From positions 1 through 9,843 of the forward strand of contig JACMMY010000241.1 of the NCBI GenBank assembly GCA_014378805.1: a stretch of 9,843 bases of DNA, written 5' to 3'. Made by a program: the position numbers and the translations under genes. The notes under the pieces were generated by a model. It was not told where the DNA came from. It was given only the letters and a program-made list of their open reading frames with translations, and ran no database searches. The stretch comes from Moraxellaceae bacterium. GTDB taxonomy: Bacteria > Pseudomonadota > Gammaproteobacteria > Pseudomonadales > Moraxellaceae. Shown here in pieces: positions 1-5,782 of the stretch (positions within the stretch are counted from its first letter, which is position 1; the number at the start of each line of letters is the position of its first letter).

Positions 1-1520
1 GCTGCATGACCATCAACAGTTCCAATTGCCGCTGTTGCAGCGGTTGTTTGGAGATTCGTACCAAAAGCAGTCATGAGCTGAGTACTTGCTGCGGTCATAG
101 TGCCTTTTACTGCAGCACTTAAACCTGCACTACTAAAGCCAACTTTCCCCGCACTGGTTGCATCCACATCTAACAGAGCAAACGCCACTGGAGCACCCGC
201 CGCGGCTACATTACCAATGATACCAGCCATCAGCTGAGCATTCGGTGCAAAGAACACTGTAGGATCCTGATTACCACCACACATTAGTACTGGCATCGAT
301 GGAATATAACCACGCAAGTCATTCAGCTTAAACGCCTGACGTAAAGTATTGGTCGGAGCAGCCGCTGGTAATGGACTTGCAGTTAACGCAGGAATCGCAC
401 CATCTGGATGAGCCTGAGCATCAGCTAAGTAAGCGGCACGATAGCTGGTATTAATCAGATAATTGCTTGCAGCAAAACCGAAGCTAAACTTAGGATCTTG
501 AGGAGATAGCGCATCTAATTGAGCACTGCCTGTTGGGGCACTTTGGAATAATGCTGTCTGTGGTAATTTACCTGTGATAAACAAGTCATTGAATGACAGG
601 GTTGTCGGCAATAATGTATCGATATTAGCTGCATACGTTGACGTATAGGCATCAGAAGTCACGCCATAAATATTACCGTAGGCTTTCTGATAGCCAGTCG
701 TTAGTAGCGGCGCGAATACAGTGCCACCCAGTGGCGTATTACCATAGAAAATCGCATCGCCATAAGCGGCAAGTGAATAAGGTCCTGACATTGGCGCACC
801 CGCAGTCACTGGAATGTGTGCGGCATCCATCGCCTTCAATGCAGCCATCGCTACATAACCACCTTCGGAATAGCCAGTGACAAACAATTTGCCTGAATCC
901 GTTGATGCTGGTAATGCTGCACGCCCAGCTTTCAACGCATCAATCATTTCTTGCGATTGTTGTTTGTAATTCACGTACGGATGGTAGGTCAACGCGGAGG
1001 TGTCATAACCCGCGTAGTTTGGCGCAATGACGATATAACCTTGCGCTGCAAATGTCGCAGCAACCAGCGTTGACTCACCTGTGGCGGCATTAGTTGGGTC
1101 AACCAGCGCGGCCATATTAAAGCCCTTAGCGGTTGTTGTGCCATGTGCATAAAGCACTACAGGACGCTTACCACTACACGCAGGATCAGTGCCAGACGGT
1201 ACCATGACTGCACCAGAAGCGGTGGTTGATTCGCCCGCGGCACCTTTCGTTGTATATTCGATATGACTCACGCTGATATCACATTTCGGAACGCCCGCTG
1301 CGGCCTCTAACTTCTGACCATCAGGCGAACCTTGTAATGCACCGTGGAATTGCAATGCAGTCAAAGCAGCTGTTGTTGTTGGGGTCCCTTGCAGTGCGCC
1401 AGTGCTCGCACCGCCGCTCACTACTGCACCATTATTATCACCATTACTTCCACCACACGCGACGAGCAATAAACTTGTGGATATTGCGATTGCCGCAGCA
1501 ATTGTTGTTTTCTGAAACAT
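1..1520 (-). CDS. Secreted alpha/beta-hydrolase lipoprotein (lipase/esterase-like), 3' end cut by window edge
   Basis: Reading leftward from the ATG at 1520, the frame is open for 506 full codons to the window edge. The first 21 residues are a hydrophobic signal peptide ending in a canonical lipobox (LVAC, Cys22). A Gly/Ser/Thr-rich tether follows (about residues 23-50), so the product should be a lipid-anchored envelope protein. The hydrolase fold shows an oxyanion-type HG (His126-Gly127), a nucleophile elbow GYSEGGY with Ser218, an acid in GNQDP (Asp419) and a histidine in VDGHAA (His505). The triad is therefore complete just before the edge and only a short tail should be missing. The long stretch between Ser218 and Asp419 suggests a cap or lid insertion. 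The GYSxGG elbow resembles secretory-lipase-type enzymes, but the substrate (lipid, ester or peptide) cannot be told. A good ribosome site (AAGGAGT, 1527-1533) stands 6 bases before the ATG. Many CTG/GCA/GCG codons give it a GC clearly above the AT-rich gene at 5783-7531. Confidence 0.88.
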   Translation of the reverse strand, partial: MFQKTTIAAAIAISTSLLLVACGGSNGDNNGAVVSGGASTGALQGTPTTTAALTALQFHGALQGSPDGQKLEAAAGVPKCDISVSHIEYTTKGAAGESTTASGAVMVPSGTDPACSGKRPVVLYAHGTTTAKGFNMAALVDPTNAATGESTLVAATFAAQGYIVIAPNYAGYDTSALTYHPYVNYKQQSQEMIDALKAGRAALPASTDSGKLFVTGYSEGGYVAMAALKAMDAAHIPVTAGAPMSGPYSLAAYGDAIFYGNTPLGGTVFAPLLTTGYQKAYGNIYGVTSDAYTSTYAANIDTLLPTTLSFNDLFITGKLPQTALFQSAPTGSAQLDALSPQDPKFSFGFAASNYLINTSYRAAYLADAQAHPDGAIPALTASPLPAAAPTNTLRQAFKLNDLRGYIPSMPVLMCGGNQDPTVFFAPNAQLMAGIIGNVAAAGAPVAFALLDVDATSAGKVGFSSAGLSAAVKGTMTAASTQLMTAFGTNLQTTAATAAIGTVDGHA

Positions 1521-1569
1521 CACAGCACTCCTTGCCTGAATTAGCAGACTAGAAATACCATACAACGAC

Positions 1570-1581
1570 CTTGTATACAAG
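1570..1581. promoter_or_regulatory. Perfect 12-bp palindrome upstream of the hydrolase gene, possible operator
   Basis: CTTGTATACAAG is its own reverse complement and begins about 50 bases upstream of the hydrolase ATG, in the 140-base gap after the nitroreductase stop. The core TTGTATACAA matches the type of site bound by GntR/FadR-family repressors (inverted GT..AC halves). That assignment rests on general knowledge of the family; no regulator gene is in the window. I found no convincing -35/-10 pair around it. Confidence 0.35.
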
Positions 1582-1660
1582 AATATAGAGAGACGAATCC
1601 GACCCAATTTGTGCTCTAAAACCACTAAAATAACAGTACACTTACATCATCAATACACGC

Positions 1661-2395
1661 CTACAACTCACGTACCATCAACTGACGATCAAAGCGCTGG
1701 CGAGGATAATAAACACCGTTTTCAGCGCGCTTACCCATCGCAATCACCATCACCACAAATGCATCATTTGCCATTGGAACAAGCTGACGAAGACGCGTCT
1801 CATCAAACCCCTCCATCGGGCAAGTGTCATAATCATGCGCACGTGCAGCCAGCATAAAATTTTCACACGCCAGCGCACAACTTTTTGCCGCCCAAACCTT
1901 AATATCCGCTTGGGTATAGTGACTATGTGGCATCGGGCGCACCATGCCGACAGCGCTTTTCACGACTCGCTTTGCCAGACCTAATATATTCAAAGGACCC
2001 GTTGTAAAATGATATTGAACGAGCTTATTGTAATACGTGTCGACTTGTTTAGGAATTGCCTCTTCATGCCACTCTTCAATAATTCGCTGAGCATTTCGAT
2101 TCCATGTCGCTGTGCGACCAATTTGTACCAATAAAATTGGCGCAGTTTTCGCTGCATTTTGCCCCATACACGCCTCTGCGATTTGTGCGCGCAGTTCGGG
2201 AGTCTTAATAATGACAAATTCCCAAGGCTGTAAATTACTCGAATTCGGTGCCAGTAAAGCCAAATCTATACAATCATCTAACACATGATCAGGCACTGGA
2301 TCTTTCGTAAATTTACGGACTGAACGGCGTCCTTCGACAATCGCGCGAAATGCCTTAGGATTGGTCTTTGGTGGCGCAGGTTCAATATGACGCAT
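1661..2395 (-). CDS. Nitroreductase-family FMN oxidoreductase
   Basis: A 244-residue protein of the NAD(P)H:FMN nitroreductase fold, probably a soluble homodimer that reduces nitroaromatics, quinones or similar acceptors; the physiological substrate is unknown. The N-terminal FMN-binding signature RRSVRKF (residues 23-29) is followed by APNSSNLQPWEF (49-60), which is typical for contacts with the flavin phosphate and ring. The central part is longer than in minimal family members (about residues 95-150, with WHEEAIP and VVKSAVGMVRPMPHS). The C-terminal half carries CPMEGFD and then a hydrophobic strand ending in GKRAENGVYYPRQRF. The ATG is well supported by GGAG (plus-strand 2403-2406) 7 bases upstream. 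The gene stands alone: 140 bases to the hydrolase downstream and about 100 bases to the membrane locus upstream. I see no clear terminator after its stop. Family assignment is firm; the specific enzyme name is not. Confidence 0.92.
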   Translation of the reverse strand: MRHIEPAPPKTNPKAFRAIVEGRRSVRKFTKDPVPDHVLDDCIDLALLAPNSSNLQPWEFVIIKTPELRAQIAEACMGQNAAKTAPILLVQIGRTATWNRNAQRIIEEWHEEAIPKQVDTYYNKLVQYHFTTGPLNILGLAKRVVKSAVGMVRPMPHSHYTQADIKVWAAKSCALACENFMLAARAHDYDTCPMEGFDETRLRQLVPMANDAFVVMVIAMGKRAENGVYYPRQRFDRQLMVREL

Positions 2396-2495
2396 ATGTT
2401 TACTCCGTATTAAATTACCGTATTACAGTGCTGAGGATATGAGTTGATCTAGCAAGTTTAGCCCAGAAACTTCACTTGCCTTCACTTATATCCAA

Positions 2496-2918
2496 TCAAC
2501 TCAATCTTCGCCGAACGCGATCTGAGTACAGATATAAAGCAAACGCCGTGACCATCCACACATTCATGAATAAATTTTTGTAATTGTCATCTTTAGCAAA
2601 AACAGATAATGCGGGACCCCAAATCAAGATCACGACAAAGACATAAATCGTTAAAGCAATAGAATGCCCATAAACCAGAAAAACGCTTGTAAAAACGATT
2701 AATAGACCTAAAGTAGACGTTTGAGCAGACGCAAAAACTAAACAAGTCACCGTGCCTGAAAATATAAAATATCCACCCAAAATTTTAGGGGTATTTTCAG
2801 GAATGCCTTCATACGCTCGATAAAAAAGAAAGAATAAAATAGGTACAAATAACCAAACAAACTTCAGAGCATGAACTACGATTTCGCTTTCATAAAATGG
2901 CTTCGGTTTTGGCGGCGT
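2496..2918 (-). CDS. Multi-pass membrane piece of the three-frame locus, no own start codon
   Basis: About 140 residues when read from the A7 run. It begins with a basic Pro/Lys linker (TPPKPKPFYESEI), then a first hydrophobic helix (LKFVWLFVPILFFLFY). After a short loop (RAYEGIPENTPK) come further hydrophobic stretches (GGYFIFSGTVTCLVFASA, LGLLIVFTSVFLVY, IALTIYVFVVILIWG, MVTAFALYLY), and it ends with a basic tail DRVRRRLS. The frame stays open upstream to a TGA at 2967-2969, but that interval has no ATG, GTG or TTG; the first conventional start is a TTG at 2780, inside the hydrophobic region. The piece is therefore best read as the continuation of the preceding domain through a -1 frame change at 2918-2924. 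Function unknown; about four or five membrane helices are expected. Confidence 0.6.
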   Translation of the reverse strand, partial: TPPKPKPFYESEIVVHALKFVWLFVPILFFLFYRAYEGIPENTPKILGGYFIFSGTVTCLVFASAQTSTLGLLIVFTSVFLVYGHSIALTIYVFVVILIWGPALSVFAKDDNYKNLFMNVWMVTAFALYLYSDRVRRRLS

Positions 2919-3487
2919 TTTTTTGCGTAATCCCCATAAACAACCGTCGCCTTCATGTATTGTGTTTCAATATCTTTAGGCACCAAAAACAAGAGATAAA
3001 TGGTTGTCATTTTATCGCTAGGCATCTCAAATTTTACATCTTTCTCACCAACTAGGAGATACTTCACTTGTCCGTCTTTAGTGACCTCAGTCCAATCATA
3101 CTGCGAAGGTTTATCGCTGCCTAACTGCATAAATGCTTGCTGACCTAAACGACTATTCCCACATGTTTCTACAGTATCGGGACAATGAACCTCGATGATG
3201 GTTGGGAGATCTGCGCTATAATTATGGCGACCCTGTTTAACTTTCAATCCCGAATATTGTAAGTGAATCGTGACAGGCCCTTTACCAGCTTCTAACATAA
3301 AAATAGGTAAAGACACCGTTTTTAACCCCAGCGGTGTGTCAGGTGTTGCGCCTTGTGAGCCGTATACACCCCCTTCAATTTCACGCCCCCATTGTCCTTC
3401 TGATAAAATTTTTAAGGGGTCTATCCACATCTGTACTATATAAGGTTGCTGTGATTGGGACTGTGCCTGTATCACGAACATGAACAA
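2876..3487 (-). CDS. Soluble domain piece of the three-frame locus, unknown function
   Basis: About 200 residues starting at a TTG (3487) or an ATG (3481), neither with a good ribosome site. After a Gln-rich start (QAQSQSQQP) the sequence is mixed polar/hydrophobic and beta-like. It has a Gly-rich stretch (GGVYGSQGATPDTPLG) and a Cys pair in HCPDTVETCG that could form a disulfide if the domain is exported. It ends in a basic tail (KKRRQNRSHFMKAKS) before TAG. That tail begins exactly after the A7 run and is probably an out-of-frame artefact; the true continuation is likely the Pro/Lys linker and membrane helices in the -1 frame. It overlaps the upstream signal-peptide frame by about 107 bases, too much for ordinary coupled genes. 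Family not recognised. Confidence 0.6.
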   Translation of the reverse strand: MFMFVIQAQSQSQQPYIVQMWIDPLKILSEGQWGREIEGGVYGSQGATPDTPLGLKTVSLPIFMLEAGKGPVTIHLQYSGLKVKQGRHNYSADLPTIIEVHCPDTVETCGNSRLGQQAFMQLGSDKPSQYDWTEVTKDGQVKYLLVGEKDVKFEMPSDKMTTIYLLFLVPKDIETQYMKATVVYGDYAKKRRQNRSHFMKAKS

Positions 3488-3575
3488 TCTGTTTTTTCTC
3501 GCAACTCAAACTCACCAAAAGTATGCACGAATAAAAAAATAATTTGACTAAAGTCAACTGTTTAATTGAACTCAT
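3381..3575 (-). CDS. Signal-peptide piece at the start of the three-frame locus
   Basis: A 64-residue frame starting at the ATG at 3575 (MSSIKQ). A positive N-terminus and a hydrophobic core (KLFFYSCILLVSLSC, Cys25) look like an export signal, perhaps a lipoprotein type, although Ser at -3 and Leu at -2 fit the lipobox consensus poorly. Only the part before roughly residue 30 is convincingly the start of the larger protein; the remaining frame to TGA overlaps the soluble piece in another phase. A longer in-frame start at 3674 is rejected because it would translate the hairpin at 3634-3663. Upstream is GTGAG, a weak ribosome site 4 bases before the ATG. Function unknown. Confidence 0.5.
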   Translation of the reverse strand: MSSIKQLTLVKLFFYSCILLVSLSCEKKQIVHVRDTGTVPITATLYSTDVDRPLKNFIRRTMGA

Positions 3576-3633
3576 TTTGCTCACGCTAAGCCCCCAATTT
3601 ATAAAAAAACCTTCATATTCATTAGAAATAATG

Positions 3634-3670
3634 AAAGCCCTTAGACAAAGACTTAAGGGCTTTATTTTCA
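3634..3670 (-). terminator. Hairpin terminator downstream of the RsuA-type gene
   Basis: AAAGCCCTTA (3634-3643) and TAAGGGCTTT (3654-3663) form a 10-bp perfect stem with a 10-base loop. A T-rich stretch follows on both strands (ATTTT on plus, TTATTTCT on minus), so it could act in both directions. It lies after the pseudouridine synthase stop at 3722 and before the membrane locus start at 3575, so its likely job is to separate those two transcripts. Confidence 0.7.
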
Positions 3671-3703
3671 ACACAAAATAAATTAATTATATATTTTGTG
3701 TTG
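3669..3703. repeat. Perfect 12-bp inverted repeat next to the terminator
   Basis: CAACACAAAATA (3669-3680) and TATTTTGTGTTG (3692-3703) are exact reverse complements separated by 11 AT-only bases. The element lies just after the pseudouridine synthase stop and directly before the terminator stem, so that transcript would end in two consecutive hairpins. There is no T-tract after it in the minus direction, so it is not a textbook terminator itself. It could be a 3'-end stabilising hairpin or a protein-binding site. Confidence 0.6.
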
Positions 3704-3721
3704 AATGGACTGAGATGAACT

Positions 3722-4444
3722 TTATCGATTTAATCCCACTTCTGCAATCTGCTTTGCCGACTGTTGTTGTTCACTATCTAAATAAATCCACTGCCCTTTG
3801 GCAACATTACCAAGTCCAAACTGTCCAATCTGCTCGCGATGCAGCGCAATCACATGATTCCCAACCGCTGCAATCATGCGCTTCACTTGATGATAAATCC
3901 CTTGGTGGATAGTAAAACTCAAGATATGGCTATCTTCCAACGTACATTGATGCGCACGTAATAAGTCATTTTCGCCCATCAGTTCAACGCCCGCTTCAAG
4001 TTGTGCAATTTGCTTAGCGGTGACAGGTTCATGCATGGTCATTCGATAACGCTTCGGGACATGGCGACGCGGATGGGTCAACGCATGCAAATATGCGCCA
4101 TCATCGGTCAGAAAGAGTAATCCTGTTGTGTCTTGATCTAAGCGTCCAACGCACTGTAAGCCGCGCTCAATCAATTGCGGCGGTAAAAGACTAAAGACAC
4201 TCTGATGATGTTGTGGATTGTGCGAGCATTCAAACCCTAAGGGTTTATTCATGGCAATATAGATTTTTTCACGATACTGCCAAGTTTGACCTGCAACGGA
4301 GAACTCAAAGTTGTCGATTGGGAAGTTCGCTTTAGTATCGAAACAGGGTGTGCCATTCACGGACACTTTACCAATGTCGATCAAGAGGCGACTTTGCTTA
4401 CGGCTACCGAAGCCTTGCGATTGGAGGATTTTTTCGAGATGCAT
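3722..4444 (-). CDS. rsuA: 16S rRNA pseudouridine(516) synthase, RsuA type
   Basis: A 240-residue enzyme (the E. coli protein has 231) that isomerises a uridine in 16S rRNA to pseudouridine, by homology U516 in the small subunit. Residues 1-50 are an S4-type RNA-binding domain (LEKILQSQGFGSRKQSR, then KVSVNGTP). The catalytic domain shows MNKPLGFECS (65-74), the family signature GRLDQDTTGLLFLTDDG with catalytic Asp103, HPRRHVPKRY, and the C-terminal QGIYHQVKRMIAAVGNHVIALHR, which closely follows E. coli RsuA and separates it from large-subunit relatives such as RluB/RluE. The ATG is the only start after an in-frame TGA a few codons upstream, yet no clear Shine-Dalgarno is present. It is separated by 110 bases from the channel gene upstream and ends before two hairpins. 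Confidence 0.9.
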   Translation of the reverse strand: MHLEKILQSQGFGSRKQSRLLIDIGKVSVNGTPCFDTKANFPIDNFEFSVAGQTWQYREKIYIAMNKPLGFECSHNPQHHQSVFSLLPPQLIERGLQCVGRLDQDTTGLLFLTDDGAYLHALTHPRRHVPKRYRMTMHEPVTAKQIAQLEAGVELMGENDLLRAHQCTLEDSHILSFTIHQGIYHQVKRMIAAVGNHVIALHREQIGQFGLGNVAKGQWIYLDSEQQQSAKQIAEVGLNR

Positions 4445-4553
4445 AGGGATTTGATACTTTCAATGTCAGTGCTTGGGTCATAGACTGGGTTTTAATCCAG
4501 CCGATAGTACGATAAGAAATTGCTGGGACTTATCACAGCATAATATGAATAAG

Positions 4554-5039
4554 CTATTTATGATTCCATAATTTCTGCATCTCAAGAAATAGAAAAGAGG
4601 CTGTCCATGAAATCAGAACCAAGCCTGTTAAAGCTTCCATGCCTGTGACAAATCTGAGGTGACCAAATGGAGCAATATCACCCAACCCTAACGATGTATA
4701 CGTGATAAATGAATAGTATGAACAGTCCAGCATCGACCCGTTAAAATCACCCCGAAAAAAGCCAAAGTCCCCGCTTTTCAACATAAAATAATAGGCAAAA
4801 GCAAAGATCCATATTTCAACACTATGCGCACATAATGCACCAAATACGCCGAAAATCACTTTAAATCGATGAGGCAAACTTGCTTTTGCTAACTTCATAG
4901 ACAACCACGACAATGCTTCATAATGAATAAGCACCGCGATCGTCACTAACAAGCAGTTCACAACAATCGTGCTGAACATAAATAAAACCAACGTGTAATC
5001 AGGGCTGGATTTTAACCCAGAAATTAAATTGAATGTCAC
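4554..5039 (-). CDS. Small two-pore-helix type ion channel protein (Ion_trans_2-like)
   Basis: A 161-residue inner-membrane protein with three hydrophobic segments (about 17-38, 63-87 and 135-152). A re-entrant pore helix and filter-like sequence lie between the second and third: YYSFITYTSLGLGDIAPFG, with TSLGLGD at 115-121. This is the arrangement of bacterial potassium-channel pore domains (outer helix, pore loop, inner helix) with one extra N-terminal helix. The usual TVGYGD filter is replaced by SLGLGD, so K+ selectivity is plausible but not assured. There is no cytosolic RCK/TrkA-N domain, so gating is not evident. The start is a GTG (5039) preceded immediately by an in-frame TAG, without a clear ribosome site; the next ATG is residue 21, inside the first helix, which supports the GTG. 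Its upstream neighbour is the divergent REP/RAYT module. Confidence 0.8.
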   Translation of the reverse strand: MTFNLISGLKSSPDYTLVLFMFSTIVVNCLLVTIAVLIHYEALSWLSMKLAKASLPHRFKVIFGVFGALCAHSVEIWIFAFAYYFMLKSGDFGFFRGDFNGSMLDCSYYSFITYTSLGLGDIAPFGHLRFVTGMEALTGLVLISWTASFLFLEMQKLWNHK

Positions 5040-5070
5040 CTAACATTGTCAGTGCTACACAAGACAACTT

Positions 5071-5091
5071 GTAGGGTGCGCACTGCGCACC
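5071..5091 (+). repeat. REP palindrome, GTAG-headed, upstream of the transposase
   Basis: The element is GTAG followed by the 17-base palindrome GGTGCGCACTGCGCACC (8-bp arms around one central base). A GTAG foot next to an imperfect GC-rich stem is the classic structure recognised by REP-associated tyrosine transposases. All 21 bases recur exactly, in inverted orientation, at 5743-5763 on the other side of the transposase gene. Confidence 0.85.
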
Positions 5092-5125
5092 AATCTGGTT
5101 TATTATTAACAAATAATTTCATACA

Positions 5126-5131
5126 TATAAT
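5126..5131 (+). promoter_or_regulatory. Candidate -10 box of the transposase promoter
   Basis: TATAAT, a perfect consensus, lies 19 bases before the RAYT ATG. The hexamer 17 bases upstream is only TTATTA (5103-5108), a weak -35, so expression is probably low. The surroundings are AT-rich and such boxes arise easily by chance. Confidence 0.35.
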
Positions 5132-5150
5132 AAAAATTTAGAAAAAATTA

Positions 5151-5693
5151 ATGTCAGACTATCGAAGATCCCATACAACTGGGGGTACATATTTCTTCAC
5201 ATTGGTCGCATTTAAAAGAAGAACAATTCTATGTGATGAGCCTATTCGCCGCGCCTTACGAACCGCCATACATGAAGTTCGGCAGTCATTGCCTTTTGAA
5301 ATTGATGCTTGGGTGATGCTGCCTGATCATTTACATACGATCTGGACACTTCCTGAAAATGATGCCAACTTTGGGAAAAGATGGGGGCTCATCAAACGCT
5401 CTGTATCTCGATCTTGCCCAGAATATACGATTCCTTTCGAAGAATTATCATTATCAAATGTTAAACGAAATGAGGCGGGAATTTGGCAACGTCGTTTCTG
5501 GGAACATCAGATTCAGAATGAAGACGATTTTTCTAAACATATGGATTATATTCATTTTAATCCCGTAAAGCATGGATATGTTAAACGTGCAGTTGATTGG
5601 CCATATTCAACCTTTCACCGACACATGAATTCAGGTGTATATATGAAGGATTGGGGGACGAACGATGATGATGATGGAGAGTTTGGTGAGTAG
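5151..5693 (+). CDS. REP-associated tyrosine transposase (RAYT), Y1-HUH family
   Basis: A 180-residue single-strand-specific nuclease of the IS200/IS605-related Y1 transposase superfamily that acts on REP hairpins. The HUH motif is in MLPDHLHTIW (His60, His62). The catalytic tyrosine is Tyr133 in MDYIHFNPVKHGY, preceded by the family hallmark RRFWEHQIQNEDDF (114-127). The N-terminal YRRSHTTGGTYFFTLVAFKRR also matches RAYT starts. The C-terminus ends in an acidic tail with four Asp in a row (172-175), encoded by a GAT repeat. All catalytic residues are present and the frame is intact, so it may be active. The ATG has only a poor ribosome site (AGAAAAAA). It is the only plus-strand gene in the window and is bracketed by GTAG-headed REP palindromes at 5071, 5699 and 5743. 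RAYTs are usually single-copy and domesticated, and mobilise REPs, not themselves. Confidence 0.93.
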   Translation: MSDYRRSHTTGGTYFFTLVAFKRRTILCDEPIRRALRTAIHEVRQSLPFEIDAWVMLPDHLHTIWTLPENDANFGKRWGLIKRSVSRSCPEYTIPFEELSLSNVKRNEAGIWQRRFWEHQIQNEDDFSKHMDYIHFNPVKHGYVKRAVDWPYSTFHRHMNSGVYMKDWGTNDDDDGEFGE

Positions 5694-5698
5694 ATCGT

Positions 5699-5719
5699 GT
5701 AGGGTGCACATTGTGCGCC
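5699..5719 (+). repeat. REP palindrome variant just after the transposase stop
   Basis: GTAG followed by GGTGCACATTGTGCGCC, the same 8+1+8 design as the copy at 5071 with several base changes; one change leaves a G-T wobble in the stem. It starts 5 bases after the RAYT stop and faces the inverted copy at 5743-5763, making a paired (BIME-like) arrangement that could also act as a transcription stop or RNA-stabilising structure. Confidence 0.8.
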
Positions 5720-5742
5720 ATATTGTTGATTAATTTAATAAA

Positions 5743-5763
5743 GGTGCGCAGTGCGCACCCTAC
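5743..5763 (-). repeat. REP palindrome, inverted exact copy of the upstream element
   Basis: GGTGCGCAGTGCGCACC followed by CTAC; read on the minus strand it is identical over 21 bases to the REP at 5071-5091. With the plus-oriented copy at 5699 it forms an inverted REP pair separated by 23 bases. It lies 19 bases beyond the stop of the AT-rich 582-residue gene, so it may serve as that gene's 3' hairpin. Confidence 0.85.
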
Positions 5764-5782
5764 GCTGGCCAGATATAATCCA

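Larger units (their letters stand above)
2496..3575 (-). pseudogene. Probable single secreted/membrane protein gene broken into three reading frames
   Basis: Three overlapping coding stretches follow one another on the minus strand: a signal-peptide piece (3575-3381), a soluble piece (3487-2876) and a multi-pass membrane piece (2918-2496). The first change is +1 and the second -1, so the first and third are in the same phase. The middle piece has no signal peptide and no good ribosome site. The third piece has no ATG or GTG anywhere in its open region, although its first 46 residues, before the first TTG (2780), look like genuine protein including a transmembrane helix. Both points argue for one original gene. 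Explanations are two compensating indels in the genome, assembly errors in homopolymers (A6 at 3492-3497, A7 at 2918-2924), or recoding at the A7. I do not recognise the family. The predicted full product would be about 400 residues: exported N-terminal domain, Pro/Lys-rich linker, then several membrane helices. Confidence 0.55.

Noticed and set aside
638..880. An 80-codon plus-strand frame within the hydrolase region
   Set aside because: The opposite strand encodes the alpha/beta hydrolase including its catalytic serine, so this frame is incidental.
1609..1857. A plus-strand open frame of 82 codons over the end of the nitroreductase gene
   Set aside because: It overlaps a confident nitroreductase coding region on the other strand. 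Its His/Gln/Pro-rich composition is that of an antisense artefact.
3576..3674. N-terminal extension of the signal-peptide piece to a GTG at 3674
   Set aside because: It would translate the terminator hairpin at 3634-3663, and the sequence before MSSIKQ does not look like a signal peptide. The ATG at 3575 is better.
4485..5020. Similar 16-base near-palindromes CTGGGTTTTAATCCAG (4485-4500) and CTGGATTTTAACCCAG (5005-5020) bracketing the channel gene
   Set aside because: They are short, imperfect relative to each other, and one is inside the coding region. With two mismatches and weak 4-5 bp stems, chance is the simpler explanation; I see no mobile-element logic.
5059..5072. Short inverted repeat ACAAG...CTTGT beside the first REP
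   Set aside because: A 5-bp stem with a 4-base loop is expected by chance at this length and has no T-tract or partner copy.
5664..5675. GAT trinucleotide repeat at the end of the transposase gene
   Set aside because: Only four units, coding a short Asp run in the acidic tail. Too short to claim phase variation, and a trinucleotide change would not alter the frame.
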